Below are positions 1 to 11,031 of a stretch of DNA of 64,000 nucleotides, piece by piece. Made by a program: the position numbers and the translations under genes. Each line of letters begins with the position of its first letter. The first letter of the stretch is position 1. The DNA is from Poecilobothrus nobilitatus (taxonomy: Eukaryota; Arthropoda; Insecta; Diptera; Dolichopodidae): the NCBI GenBank assembly GCA_947095535.1, contig OX352772.1, positions 106,007,815 through 106,071,814 on the forward strand, in the 5' to 3' direction. Below the pieces are notes generated by a model. The model was not told the origin of the DNA. It ran no database searches and saw nothing but the letters and a program-made list of their open reading frames with translations.

Positions 1-616
1 ACTTAGATTAAGAAATAATCCAATTTGTTGTTGATTGTTGAAAAATAATAAAAAAGTTCAAAAGTACAAAAATAAAAGCAAAAAAAAGCAATCACTGAAT
101 AATTGTTGAAAAAATAAAACAATAATAATTTTTTGACACATGATTTGAGACGTGAATATAAAAATTATAATCGAAAAATGAAAAAAGTAAATAACCTCCT
201 TTCGTTTTTATTCAAAATTGCACTGAAAAATGCGATTTGAAATTTAATTTTCTTACAAGAGTAAAGAAGAAACTCCAAGCTTCATTTTTATATATATTTC
301 ATATTTTGTTAATGAAATTTAATATACAAAAACTCCACCTGAACAGAACATTGAAAGAAATTAACTTAAAAATTTTATAACACATTTAATACAAAAAAGC
401 TTTTAAATTTTAAGGTTATGAGCACAGATTTTATAAAAAAATTTACTCACTTTTTTTTGACAGTAGCAAGATGGGTACAATAAGAAATTTAAAAAATTGG
501 AGGGTTACAAATTTGCTTAAAAAAGGGTTTAAAATTTTGAGTTCAAAGTTAAAAACCTACTTATTGTATTGGGCAAATAATAAGCTATCTGAAATAAAAA
601 AATTGGAACATTTCGA
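1..616. repeat. Tandem ~698-bp repeat, copy 1 (cut by window edge)
   Basis: The sequence from base 1 reappears almost unchanged 698-699 bases later (acttagattaag at 1 and at 699; atgggtacaataag at 471 and 1170). The copies differ by a few substitutions and single-base indels. Copy 1 ends near 616, where ttcgata gives way to a short TA-rich spacer. No convincing coding content is present: the only open stretch begins at the atgggtacaataag ATG and is lysine-rich and AT-driven. It could be a satellite-like tandem repeat or the tandem end of an unrecognised non-autonomous element. Confidence 0.85.
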
Positions 617-625
617 TATAATATA

Positions 626-1316
626 TAAATAATCGCATTACAAGAGTAATTATTGAATAATTACTGAATTGAATTGAATCGAAATCAATAAAAAAAATAC
701 TTAGATTAAGAAATAATCCAATTTGTTGTTGATTGTTGAAAAATAATAAAAAAGTTCAAAAGTACAAAAATAAAAGGAAAAAAAAAACAATCACTGAATA
801 ATTGTTGAAAAAATAAAACAATAATAATTTCTTGACACATGATTTGAGACGTGAATATAAAAATTATAATCGAAAAATGAAAAAAGTAAATAACCTCCTT
901 TCGTTTTTATTCAAAATTGCACTGAAAAATGCGATTTGAAATTTAATTTTCTTACAAGAGTAAAGAAGAAACTCCAAGCTTCATTTTTATATATATTTCA
1001 TATTTTGTTAATGAAATTTAATATACAAAAACTCCACCTGAACAGAACATTGAAAGAAATTAACTTACAAATTTTATAACACATTTAATACAAAAAAGCT
1101 TTTAAATTTTAAGGTTATGAGCACAGATTTTATAAAAAAATTTACTCACTTTTTTTTGACAGTAGCAAGATGGGTACAATAAGAAATTTAAAAAATTGGA
1201 GGGTTACAAATTTGCTTAAAAAAGGGTTTAAAATTTTGAGTTCAAAGTTAAAAACCTACTTATTGTATTGGGCAAATAATAAGCTATCTGAAATAAAAAA
1301 ATTGGAACATTTCGAT
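626..1316. repeat. Tandem ~698-bp repeat, copy 2
   Basis: This is the complete second copy of the repeat at the start of the window. It begins taaataatcgcattacaag and ends attggaacatttcgatg, after which the sequence is unique. A third, 3'-truncated copy lies at 5221-5487 and shares the same start. The 691-bp body is ~75-80% AT and carries no recognisable protein domain. Confidence 0.85.
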
Positions 1317-2141
1317 GTATATTTAAAAAAAAAAACTTTATATGAGTTTCTGCCCATTTTGGTATTTCTCCTAAAAAAGAAAAGGAAATAAAAGAAAATA
1401 TTTTAAAAAATGTCATTTTTCGTAATTTTCTCTCAAAATACATAGAAAATTTGCACTAATACATTCAAAGGCTTCGATGTCACGGCCTTCCATTATTGTT
1501 GGCTCTGATACAGTTGAAACATCTACATATACATATGTTAATTTGTCTTTCGTATAAAATAAAGTATTCTTTTCACAAAAGTTTAATATGTAGAAAATTT
1601 TTACGTTAATTAAAACATGACGGTTTAATTTGAAATTTAAAAAAAAGCTAATTGTTTAATATAATTAATAAAGTATTTCATAAAAGTTTAATATGTAGAA
1701 AACTTTTACGTTACTCAGCTTTGATATAATGATTGATTTAATGTTTGAAATCTAATATAACTTTGTAAAGCAAATATTGTAAGGTTGCACGTTACAAGTT
1801 CATGATCAAATGCAATTTTAAATATTATTATTGATAAGAAATTACTAAAAAAGTAAAACAAAGTTCCATTATTATCAGTTTCAGATTTGACAGATTTTAT
1901 ATTTAATTTTAGTTGTTATTAAATTATAACTTAGTAAATCATCTATATAAATAGAAATTGATAACTTTTGACATTTTCTAATTTTTATTATTTATTAATT
2001 GCGTTATTATTGAGTTTTATGTGATAATCAAATACGTTATAAATGAAAATAGATGTTTGTCATGACTTTTTTTTTTTTTTTTTCTTTATTTATATATAAA
2101 TGAAATCTACATGATTTGAATGTAAATGACAATAAATTAAA
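1317..2141. other. AT-rich stretch without an identified gene
   Basis: No gene is supported here. A minus-strand open stretch of about 55 codons (roughly 1600 to 1400) has balanced amino-acid use, unlike its surroundings, and may be a gene remnant I do not recognise; it has no start. A ~25-bp sequence (aaagtttaatatgtagaaaa) occurs near 1577 and again near 1683. A long T run lies at about 2067-2085, just beyond the inferred 3' end of the minus-strand LINE. Confidence 0.4.
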
Positions 2142-2430
2142 TTTTTTTTTTTTTTTTTATATAAATCAAGGACCTTAGCATAATGTTGTATGGTCTTATA
2201 AATTTTATAATATCAATTAATTAATTATTTAACAAACAAGAAAAGAGATTACATCTATTAATATTATAGTTTCCATTAATTCACACTTCTTTTTTTTCTT
2301 TTTTTTTTTAATCTTATTTGGTGTTTTTAGTTTATTTATTAGTTAGTGTTTTAGTTTGTTTATTAGTGTAATTAGTATATTTATTATTATTATTATTTTT
2401 TTTCTATTTCTACTAGTCTTTTTTATAATG

Positions 2431-5149
2431 CTATATCCTAATTAAGGTTGATTTTATTTTTTGTTTAAATAAATTAAGGTTAGAAATTAACTTCAGGTGT
2501 TCTGGCAGTTCATTATAGGCTTTAAGACAGTTATACAAGCAATTATTTTTTTGATGTGTTGTTCTAAACAGAGAAAGGTAGATGTTGGATCTATTCCTAG
2601 TATTATGATTATGTATGTCTAGGTTCCTATTTAGAATGAAGTTATGTTTTAGTTGGTTGTGAATGATTTTAAACGCAGTTTTATAGAGTTCAAATAATAT
2701 AATATTTTTTAAGCTTAGATATTTATCATTGTATATAGAATCAGATGGGTATAACATGGACAGCCCTTGGGCAAACTTGACACATTTTTTATTCATCATA
2801 TCTAATTTGTTTAGATAATTTTGTGGAGCTCTACTCCAAATGGGTAAAAGGAAATGTGAGATTTTATATATGATGCATATATTGTGTATATTGAATGATC
2901 AGAAAGGAATTTTCGTAGTCTCCTCATTAAGAATATGTATGGAGATATATTTTTAATTACTTTTTCTATATGTGAACTCCAATTTGATTTGCTGTCAAGT
3001 ATTAGACCTAGATAGTTGAAGTTTCTGACAAATTCTACATTCACATTATTATACTGCAGTGAGTTTATAGAGCTATGTGTCTTATTTTCAAACAATAATA
3101 TTTTAGTCTTTTTTAAATTTAATAAAAGCCGATGCTTGGTTAGCCATTCCTCAATTAACAGTAAATCATGTTGTATAAATGCATACATATTCGCCTCAGA
3201 GTCCTCGGCATATTTAATTACGGCATCATCTGCGAATAACTGGATACAACCCTTTAACTTCAGGTGAGAGATATCATCAATATATAATTTAAATAGTAAT
3301 GGGCCTAGTATCGATCCTTGCGGAACCCCTTTTGATATTGTTTTTTCAATACTAAAGCTATTGTTTATTCTAATTTTTTGTTTACGGTCTTGAAAATATG
3401 TTTTGAAAAAATTTAACTTTTGATAGAAGAATATCGTGGTCAACGCAATCAAAGGCTTTTTTTTGTATCAAGAAATACACAACTAAGGAATGATGTTAAG
3501 TCTATTTTGAATGATTTTTTCAAAAATTTTTGACAAGCCAGATAATACAGAGATTGGACGATAATTCGAACAGTCGGTTGCTAATCCACCTTTGTAGACG
3601 GGTGTAATGATAGCTGTTTTTAATGAATTTGGATAAGTATTAGATTGAAGTGCATTATTAATAAGAGTGACTAAAGCAGGAGCTAAACGGTGCGAAAATC
3701 GTTTTATTTATTTGGTTGAAATGTTATCGTATCCCGTGGCAGCTGCCGAATTCAGAGATTGAATAATTTTAGATATTTCTTCTAAATTAGTAAGATAGAG
3801 GTCGAAATTTGTATAGATATTTCTTCTCAATTTGTTTATATAATTAAGATCAATGCTATCAATTGAAATATTTATTTCCTTTGTAATATTCGAAAAATAC
3901 TCGTTAAAGGCGGTGGCAATACATTTTCGCGTTCTAGTATCATGGAGTTGTGATGTATTATTTTTATTGTTTGTTTTACATTAACAATATTGGAATTAAA
4001 CATAATATGTTTATAGCAATCCCAAAGCTTCTTACTATTATTGGAGTTGTTAATAATTAAATTAGAAAAATATTTTTTTTTTGCCTCGATTAATAAAGTT
4101 TTAACTAAAAGTTTGTGTTTTTTGTATAATATTTCCGTATGGGAATCATCTGAGTATTTTTTTTTAAATTTAAACAGTGAATCTCTTATTTTCATTTCAC
4201 TTAGGGTTTCTTGTGTGATCCAAGCTTTTTTTTCTTATTTTTTTTAATTGGAGTAATTTGCGTGTTTATATTTATGATATCTTTCATTTTAAGAACTAAT
4301 TCGTCAAAATTTGCGAAGAGTGGTAGGTCATTCCAAAAGTTATTCGCACTTATACTTTCATAATTTAGAATAGTTTTAAAAGAATTGTTTATCTCTGTTA
4401 TTGGGTTTTGATTAATGCTTATGAAAAACATTTGATGGTCAGATAAGCACGAATCTAAAACATGAAATCAGTATTTACTTTGAATAATATCACTAATGAA
4501 AATGATCGATAATGGTTTTTGAATTCCTACCAAATCTAGTAGCAAATTCTTGATCAACCTTATTACAAATTAGGAACCCGTTGCTTAATGGAGTGTTTGA
4601 ATATAGATATATCTGGGATTTTTCTGCATTTAGTAAATTTAAATTAATATCGCCTAGAATTAGACTTTTTTTGAATTGCGATGTTATATAATCTATCTTA
4701 TCAATAAAACAATCGATAGAAGTTTCATGTGCCCTGTATATACCAAAGATATTAGTGTTCTGTTTTGGTAGTTTAACTCCCAGAATATTACTTTTTTGAA
4801 ATTCTTCGCCGTATATTTGGTAACTATTTATATCATTTCTCACATAAATCGCAACCCCTCCAAAAGAGTTGTCCCTATTGGCAAAATAAGCATTATACCC
4901 TTCAATATTGTAGAATTTATTTTCTGTGATGTGCAACCAAATTTCAGTAAGTACAATTACATGAATTTGGTTTTTAAAGTTGTTATTTATCAAAGCCTCT
5001 ACACTATATAATTTATTTCTTAAGCTTTGAATATTTAAATAAGCTATGTAAAAATTATTTTTGTACATTTGGTTTTCTTTACTAATATCAAAATGGGTAG
5101 AATAATCTATGTTTAATAAATGTTTTACGTTTGCTATATCATAGACCAT
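2431..5149 (-). pseudogene. LINE ORF2: endonuclease + reverse transcriptase
   Basis: The N-terminal 218 residues (5149-4493) carry endonuclease motifs: LNIQSLRNK, a TEIWL variant of the ET(W) motif, GGVAIYVRN, LGDIN (GDFN-like) and IDH. After a linker in two other frames (4431-3872), RT motifs appear around 3620-3480 (NYRPISVLS, SKIFEKI). In the 3452-2811 piece come GVPQGSILGPLLF and FADD in place of YADD, then LNLKKTK. The 122-residue C-terminal piece (2799-2431) has the TRNRSN...NELPEHLK tail typical of CR1/Jockey-type proteins. At least five frame breaks show it is dead. No RNase H domain follows. It would nick target DNA and prime reverse transcription of the element RNA. Confidence 0.85.
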
Positions 5150-5220
5150 TTTTTAAAACATAACATAGAATGTTGGAATTTAGTAAATACACAAACCATA
5201 ACATAACAATTATTACAGCT

Positions 5221-5487
5221 AAATAATCGCATTACAAGAGTAATTATTGAATAATTACTGAATTGAATTGAATCGAAATCAATAAAAAAAATACTTAGAT
5301 TAAGAAATAATCCAATTTGTTGTTGATTGTTGAAAAATAATAAAAAAGTTCAAAAGTACAAAAATAAAAGGAAAAAAAAAACAATCACTGAATAATTGTT
5401 GAAAAAATAAAACAATAATAATTTTTTGACACATGATTTGAGACGTGAATATAAAAATTATAATCGAAAAATGAAAAAAGTAAATAA
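5221..5487. repeat. Truncated copy 3 of the ~698-bp repeat
   Basis: The 267 bases from taaataatcgcattacaag to gaaaaaagtaaata match 626-892 at about 99%. The copy stops abruptly where copies 1 and 2 continue with acctcctttcg. It lies immediately upstream (minus sense) of the LINE ORF2 start, so the LINE ORF2 block is bracketed by direct repeats. Confidence 0.85.
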
Positions 5488-6262
5488 AAAGTAAATCATA
5501 AAAAATTAATAGGTTAAGTTTATAGTGTAAATATTGTGAGGTACCAAAAAGGTAAATATTATAATATGTGTTTTGTTTTAATTTAAGTGAATTTTGCTTT
5601 CGTATGTAAATAAAATATGCATAAATATAATAATTAATTATAAGAAATAAGATTAAAATTGTACCAAGTGAATTATTAATAAAATTAAAATTGTAAATTA
5701 AAGTAAAAATAAAAATTACATAATTGTGAGTAGTTACTAAAGTGAAAAGTGTAGTAAATAATCTTTTACCTAACCTTTTTTTAGTTAGTAAAGTTAGAAA
5801 CAATATAATATTTGTATTTTAGATAATTCTACGATAATTGCGTTTTTTATTAGTAAATTAACGTAATTAATAAGTAAATTATTAATTAAAATTTCTAAGG
5901 AAACTAACTGGCTATTTAAATTGAAAATTGTTAAATTAAAGAATAAAGTATTTTTGTTAGTTAAAACTAAATAAATATAATAATTGAAATTGTATAAAAA
6001 ATAATGTATTATTTTAGTATGCTTTGCATGTAGTTTAATATGTAGTATGCATGTAAAAATATATGTAAGTTGATTAAGAATAAAAACAAAATTTATATCT
6101 AAGTTAGTAATATAAAAATATATTGTTAAAAAATTTAATCCAAAGTGTTTAGTAATGTAATTTGTGTGCTTTTGTGTAAAAGTTTTTGTAAAAAAGTGTT
6201 TTTGATGTAAAACATTGTTATTAATATTTAAAGTTAAAACAATTTTAGTAGTTACTAAAAAT
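5488..6262. other. AT-rich spacer between LINE ORF1 and ORF2
   Basis: About 80% AT. A 167-codon minus-strand reading frame crosses it (5300-5803), but its composition is only F, I, L, Y and N and it overlaps repeat copy 3, so I read it as chance. No promoter, RNA or repeat was recognised other than scattered T/A runs. Confidence 0.5.
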
Positions 6263-7275
6263 TCAATTAATATTATTTTTAGTATATAAAATATTATTGT
6301 CGTTTCTAATTTTAAAAACCTTGGAAGATTCGGTTTTCTTAATGTGGATGATGTTATTTTTAATCCATAAGTATTTGCAGTTGCTGTTGTTTTTAATTTG
6401 CCTGGCTTCGTAATGCAGTCTTGATTGGAGTTGTGTAAGGTGTTCTCGAAAAAATATATTACGATTGCCTTTCTCCGCTAAACCAATTTCTGATGTGTAT
6501 ATGTGTCCTGATATTTTTTGCTTGCTCATTATTTCAGCTTTGATAACATCAGATTTACATTCCAAAAGGTATAGATTTGTATTTGACATTATATTTTCTT
6601 TGGCTTTTATTTTAGGCTGCAGTTCACTAACCGAGTTGATGTCCTGAATTGTGATATTTGCCTGCATGTGTTTACTTAGGTTAAAAACTACATCTTTCGG
6701 ATTACTTAATTTTGATGGTAAGCCTGCTATTATTATATTATTTTTGTTTGCTGCTTTTCATCTAACAATTGCTCCACATAATTCAGTCGCTTATTTAATA
6801 AGTTAGTTTTAATTTCAGCTTCATTTAATTTAATTTTGATTTCGGTATTTTCTTCCTGTATTCTTGTATTTATTTTTAGTAGGTCGTCAATCCGATTGCT
6901 GAAGAAATCAAATGAACGATGAAATTCCTTTACCACAGACACCAACATATTCACCACAGAGGCTAGTAAGCTTACCGAACATTCAGCTGGAGTTATATGG
7001 TGGAGATCGGTGATTTTTTGTGTTGTAGCTTCTTTTGTATTAAGTGAAGAAGCGACTGTGGAGTCATCATCACCCACAATTACAAAGGATTCATTCGAAT
7101 CATTTGGACAGTTTAGGCACTTCCATGTTGCGGAACCAGCTTCAACTGCCAAAACCACATCTTCTGCTATAGAGGCACACTTTACATGGAAGAAGCTCCG
7201 ACATAGGCTGCATTGAATTCATTTAGTTTTGCCTGAGTAACCTCTCTTACATTTCCAGAATTGTTTGGCCATATT
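6263..7275 (-). pseudogene. LINE ORF1: PHD finger, coiled coil, FP-like C-terminus
   Basis: On minus, the frame starting near 7275 (MAKQFWKCKRG) hits a TGA, then gives CSLC, FFHVKC and WKCLNC, which is a C2..H-C..C2 PHD-like zinc finger. A heptad-rich coiled coil follows (about 6940-6740, FFSNRIDDLLKINTRIQEEN). A frame change leads to 6667-6263, whose C-terminus (KNNSNCKYLWIKNNIIHIKK, then SSKVFKIRN) resembles the baculovirus FP25-like domain found in many insect LINE ORF1 proteins. Such proteins bind the element RNA in the ribonucleoprotein. It carries an in-frame stop and at least one frameshift and is inactive. Confidence 0.75.
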
Positions 7276-7943
7276 TGATGTTTTAGATATTGTATTGAAT
7301 ATTGTATTGGAGTTCCAAATATGTATAATTTTGCCGCCAAAGTTAATATGGATGCGTATTTTGTTTTTTAATTTTACGTATTTTTATCGCCTAGTTTGTT
7401 ATAACTCGAATTTATTTTATAGTAATATTTTAGTAATTTTTAATTAAAATAGATTTCCAAATTTTTTGATATTGTAATTATTTAATTAAAAATTTTTAAA
7501 TTTTATTTTTAGCGAGCTTAAAATTTTGTAATCAACTTTCTCTTCACTGTCAAAAACTTCCTAAAATAATTTTACAATCAAATTATTAATTTTTTTTTTT
7601 TTTTTGGATTCCTTAAAAAGGATATTTTTAGGAAAAATTATTTAATTTTAAAATATCTAATAAATATTTGGTTAACCTAAAATGTACTTGATACAAAAAA
7701 TAATAATTTTGTTTAAATTTTGACTTATTATTTTATTGACTATTAGTGATATAAAATATTATAGGTCACTTTTACAATTTTTATTTTTTTTTTGTAATTG
7801 AAATTCATGAAATGGTTAAAAATAGATCAAATCTTATTAATTAAATAAAAAATTACTAAATATCAAAAAGTTGCATTATCATTATAAATACTAATCCATT
7901 TTTGAAAATAATTTAATACATTTTCCAAACAAAAACATTAAAT
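7276..7943. other. AT-rich stretch, nothing identified
   Basis: More than 80% AT, with long T runs (for example 7589-7606). No open frame with balanced composition, RNA structure or repeat was recognised. It lies between the LINE 5' side and the first Polinton remnant. Confidence 0.5.
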
Positions 7944-8072
7944 ATGTCACTAATTAAAAAATTTTTAAAATGTTTCAAAAGCGGTCTTATTAATTACAAA
8001 AAATTAGATGACCTGAAACAAAATAAATTTTATATAATAAAAAGCTTTATATTTAATAAAAAAGAGAAATAA
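7944..8072 (+). CDS. Possible 42-residue ORF, lysine-rich
   Basis: ATG at 7944 opens a 42-codon frame (MSLIKKFLKCF..., then NYKKLDDLKQNKFYIIKS) ending at TAA 8070-8072. It is followed by AT-rich DNA and then the Polinton ATPase remnant on the same strand. The LDDLKQNKFYIIKSF stretch has the look of the start of a small folded domain, perhaps related to the small gene repeated at 29.6, 34.2 and 35.4 kb, but the match is too short to assert. Low complexity makes chance a real possibility. Confidence 0.25.
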   Translation: MSLIKKFLKCFKSGLINYKKLDDLKQNKFYIIKSFIFNKKEK

Positions 8073-8401
8073 ATAAAAAGGATAGTGATGAGGAAAAGAA
8101 TAGTATAAAAAAAATTTTGAAAAGAAAAAATAATTTTTAAATTTTAAAGAAAAAAAAAAAAAAAAATTTAAATTTAATACGATAAGAAAAAAAAACCTTT
8201 GTTTTCTTTTTTCATAATTAAAATATTTTTAATTTTTTTATAGGTTTCATATTTTTTAGGTTTTTTATAGATTTTTATAGGTTCTATTTGTTATAAATAG
8301 AAATAGTTTTTTTTTAAATATTCACATTTATTTTAGCTTTTGGATCTTATTGGATCTTATTTGGAGTTTAAGTTAAATTTATTTTTTAGAAAAAAATATA
8401 G
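8073..8401. other. AT-rich spacer upstream of ATPase remnant C
   Basis: Mostly A/T runs. A short tandem repeat tcttattggatcttatttgg occurs near 8344. No gene seen. Confidence 0.45.
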
Positions 8402-8769
8402 GATTTTCTCATCCATTCTCTATGATAGTAGCTGGACCATCTTGATGTGGAAAGGCTACATTCATAACTTAATTGATCAATAATTTAAATAAATTGGTTT
8501 CCCCAATTATTGAAAAAATCATATGGTGTAATTCAGAAATAAATGCTATTCCGAAGAATTTAGAATTTGAAAACATTGAATACCAGAGTGGTTTACCTGA
8601 TAACTTTCAAAACAAACCAATGCAATTTAATTATCTTAGATGATTTAATGTTTGAAGCTTATGGAGAAAAATTTGTGACGTTTTTACAAAAGGATCACAT
8701 GATCGAAATCCTTCAATAATACTGATTACACAAAATATTTTTCATTAGGGAAAATTTTGTGTAATCAGT
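8402..8769 (+). pseudogene. Polinton packaging ATPase remnant (copy C)
   Basis: The frame reads FSHPFSMIVAGPS, stop, CGKATF: a P-loop (GPSGCGKT type) with a TGA replacing the glycine and T changed to A. Downstream, IIWCNSEINAIPKN, then after a frameshift LDDLM-like Walker B sequence and LITQNIFH, match the two other ATPase copies here (40639-41335 and 43274-43485). The gene belongs to the FtsK/HerA (A32-like) DNA-packaging ATPases that load Polinton-type genomes into capsids. It stops short at a fold-back inverted repeat (8721-8769), losing the C-terminal half. Confidence 0.8.
8721..8769. repeat. Hairpin at the ATPase truncation point
   Basis: The 16 bases actgattacacaaaat (8721-8736) recur in inverted orientation at 8754-8769 with a 17-base loop. 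The left arm is genuine ATPase sequence; the right arm is its reverse complement and sits exactly where ATPase homology ends, as expected for a fold-back template switch at a deletion breakpoint. Confidence 0.8.
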
Positions 8770-8806
8770 AAAAAAAAACAAAATATACAGATATATTTGA
8801 TTAAAA

Positions 8807-9780
8807 ATGATTGAGTGCATGAAATCTGGACTAGATATTTTTACACCACGTCCAATACAATCCAGTATACTAAAAACTGACAAAGTTGCTTTAAATCCGA
8901 TAGCGTCTTTTGACACTAGTTCTACAATCGAATTTATTTCATTAGGTCATAGGGATACGTATAGAGATTTGTCTGGAACATATTTAAAACTTAAAGTTCA
9001 AATATTGAAAAAAGATGGTACATCTTGGAATGATGATAAAGATAAAGAGAATAAATTAATTTCTTAACCTGGGATTTTAAATAATTTACTTCATTCTCTT
9101 GTAAAACAATGTAATGTTCAATTAAATGGGAAAAATATGACACCATCAGATTCATATTATCATTACAGAGCATATATTGAAACTCTTCTCAATTATGGAA
9201 CTAATGCTGATGAAACACACTTAGAATGTGCAGGTTGGACCTTGGATAAAGGAAATGTTCAAAGATTTGATAATAGTGGTATTCTGAAACGTAAAAAGCC
9301 ATATAATAACAGTGATGAAGTAGAATGAATGGAAAAATTACATGTTGATATGTTTAACCAACTAGTTCTCTTGATTAACAATGTATATGTTCGTGTTATA
9401 TTAACTTTAGAAAAACCAGACTTTTATTTTTTTTGTGATGATAATAAAAATAAAAACTTTTACAATATCTTTCATTACGTCAAATATAAGTCTAGAGTTA
9501 GACAATGCTTTTATTGGGGAACTACCAAACACAATAATATTTTGTATGACTGAAAATGAGGGATATACAGGAACGCGATCTAAGAACCTAATCTAATTTT
9601 TGTTTAACTCCTGATGGAGCAGGAAATGATTCCTGCCAGTATCTGTTAAACCAGGGTTCATTAAGAATTGAAGCTTAATTTTCAAACGAATTATCGGCAA
9701 CTGTAACATGTATTGTTTATAGTGAATTCGGCTCAAGTTTACAAATTGACAAAAATCGTAATGTTCACACAAATCTATAA
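8807..9780 (+). pseudogene. Polinton major capsid protein remnant (copy C)
   Basis: Successive frames give SSTIEFISLGHRDTYRDLSGTY, HSLVKQCNVQLNGKNMTPS, YHYRAYIETLLNYGTNADET and HLECAGWTLDK. After stops, LHVDMFNQLVLLINN and LTLEKPDFYFF follow, and at the C-terminus LLNQGSLRIEA then DKNRNVHTNL. The same blocks occur in order at 37879-39049 (minus) and 50632-51812. The family (often labelled F54H12.2-like in animal genomes) corresponds by position and length to the Polinton double-jelly-roll capsid; that assignment is inferred, not proven. The middle (roughly 150 residues) is deleted and several stops are present. Confidence 0.75.
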
Positions 9781-9810
9781 ATAATGATATAAATTTGTAA
9801 AAACCATTCA

Positions 9811-9900
9811 TTCAACTAAATTTGACTTAACAGTTACAAACGGGAAAGTGCAAAAGGAATTTATGATGCAATATAAAAGACGGTCTGAAAGTAATTGATT
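9811..9900 (+). pseudogene. Fragment of short Polinton gene between capsid and protease
   Basis: The frame KFDLTVTNGKVQKEFMMQYK corresponds to DIVLTNGKLKAEFLTTF in the minus-strand copy at 37591-37878. Both lie between the capsid and protease genes. Only the C-terminal ~30 residues survive. Function unknown. Confidence 0.5.
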
Positions 9901-9922
9901 TATTATCTTTTGAAATCGAATA

Positions 9923-10398
9923 ATGAATTCATTTCAAATTGAAACTATTCTTAGTTATAAAAAATATACAAAAACTATTTTACTGGTGTTTTCCCAATAG
10001 ATACATAACTCTTCAAGTAAACCTGGGCAACATTGGTTAGCTTTATTTTTACCAGAAAATGAATGTATTTAATATTTCGATTCATATGGGATGCTACCTA
10101 TTAACAGAGAATAATAACCTTTTTGAAACATAATTTAATAAAATATAATTTCTTGTACAACAATAAACGATTACAGGATGCTCTTTCTACAGTTTGCGGA
10201 CAATATTGTTGTGCTTATTTATGGTTTCGTGCGAAAAATGTCAAAATGAAAGACTTTTTGAATACATTTAATAAAATGAAATATATGCAAAATGAAAGGT
10301 TAATACAAAAACTATTAGATAATGTATTTGATTTAAGCAAAATACAAAAAATAAATATCAAATTTGTAAAACTTGCAACTAAATTACTATATAAATAA
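9923..10398 (+). pseudogene. Polinton adenovirus-like cysteine protease (copy C)
   Basis: ATG at 9923 gives MNSFQIETIL, then IFTGVFPIDT before a TAA. The frame continues with SKPGQHWLALFLPENE (catalytic His), FDSYG (acidic residue) and, in the last 91 codons, TVCGQYCCAYLW (catalytic Cys). The order His-Asp-Cys and the GxYC context match the adenain/Ulp1-like proteases that mature Polinton capsids. Two in-frame stops and a frame change inactivate it, but all three catalytic motifs remain readable, unlike the copy at 37.2 kb. Confidence 0.85.
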
Positions 10399-10566
10399 AA
10401 TTTTTATGATAAAATGTGCTTAGTTTATTTAAAAACTACGATGGTAAAGGTATAAAAATTATTAAAAAAAGCAGAAACTAATTATCAAAGGTTCGCACAG
10501 TCAAGACTAAAAAGAACGTAAGCTAAGATTTATTTGTTTACAATATAACTCAATTCCAACCATAAA
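10399..10566. other. Short spacer after protease C
   Basis: AT-rich with no open frame of note. It includes remnants such as gcacagtcaagactaaaaagaacg that may belong to the N-terminus of the next gene. Confidence 0.35.
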
Positions 10567-10872
10567 TTACAATTAATAATCGCAGAGGTTTACTCAGTAG
10601 GACTTAGTTATGAAGAGATACTAAAAAATGTTCATCTACATTCAAACAGACAGAAATGGTATATGTCTATTATCATTTGGAAACAAAGAAAATAAAAAAA
10701 GTTATGGTTATCTTCTGAACAGGCAGATCGTTTTTTTAACATTATAGAATTTGTTCATGCTGTTATATGTTATAACAACAATGTAAAATACAATGTAAAG
10801 GAATTCATTACAAAATATATTAATAAGTGCATAATAAAAGTTGTTGTTAAATTAAAACAAGAAGACTTTTAG
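10567..10872 (+). pseudogene. Conserved Polinton gene of unknown function (copy C)
   Basis: A frame of about 101 codons with one stop reads LQLIIAEVYSVGLSYEEIL ... RQKWYMSIIIWKQRK, stop, then SSEQADRFFNIIEFVHAVIC and NVKEFITKYINK. The second half matches, segment by segment, LDEYTRFCLMLDIIQTVMSY and TREYVFKYIERYI at 36736-37153 on minus, which also lies directly downstream of a protease. No catalytic motif is visible; the helices look globular. There is no ATG at the start, so it is 5'-truncated or decayed. Confidence 0.6.
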
Positions 10873-11031
10873 ATTCCAATGGATCTACATAATATGACAC
10901 AATGTTTATTATTCTCATCTTTTTTACGAAATTCCTTATTTATTACAAAAAGAAATAGAAAAACATTTTAACAATGTTAAAGAACAATAAAAAATAACTT
11001 TGTTTTTATTAAATTTATTTATATGTTTAAT

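Larger units (their letters stand above)
2142..7275 (-). mobile_element. Non-LTR retrotransposon (CR1/Jockey-like), minus strand, degraded
   Basis: Read on minus, the region holds an ORF1 with a PHD-type zinc finger, coiled coil and FP-like C-terminal domain (7275-6263), then an ORF2 with apurinic-type endonuclease and reverse transcriptase (5149-2431). A 3' UTR and an A-tract (T run near 2143-2158 on plus) follow. Two-ORF architecture without RNase H fits the CR1/Jockey side of the non-LTR tree; the exact clade is unresolved. The interval between the ORFs contains repeat copy 3 and ~0.8 kb of noncoding DNA, so the ORFs could come from two fused copies. Confidence 0.75.

Noticed and set aside
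1170..1443. Overlapping 70-codon frames on both strands in repeat copy 2
   Set aside because: Lysine- or phenylalanine-dominated, mirror each other and depend on A/T runs; the frame is broken in copy 1.
5300..5803. 167-codon open frame on minus
   Set aside because: Only AT-codon residues (F, I, L, Y, N, T), no domain pattern, and it crosses repeat copy 3; a chance frame.
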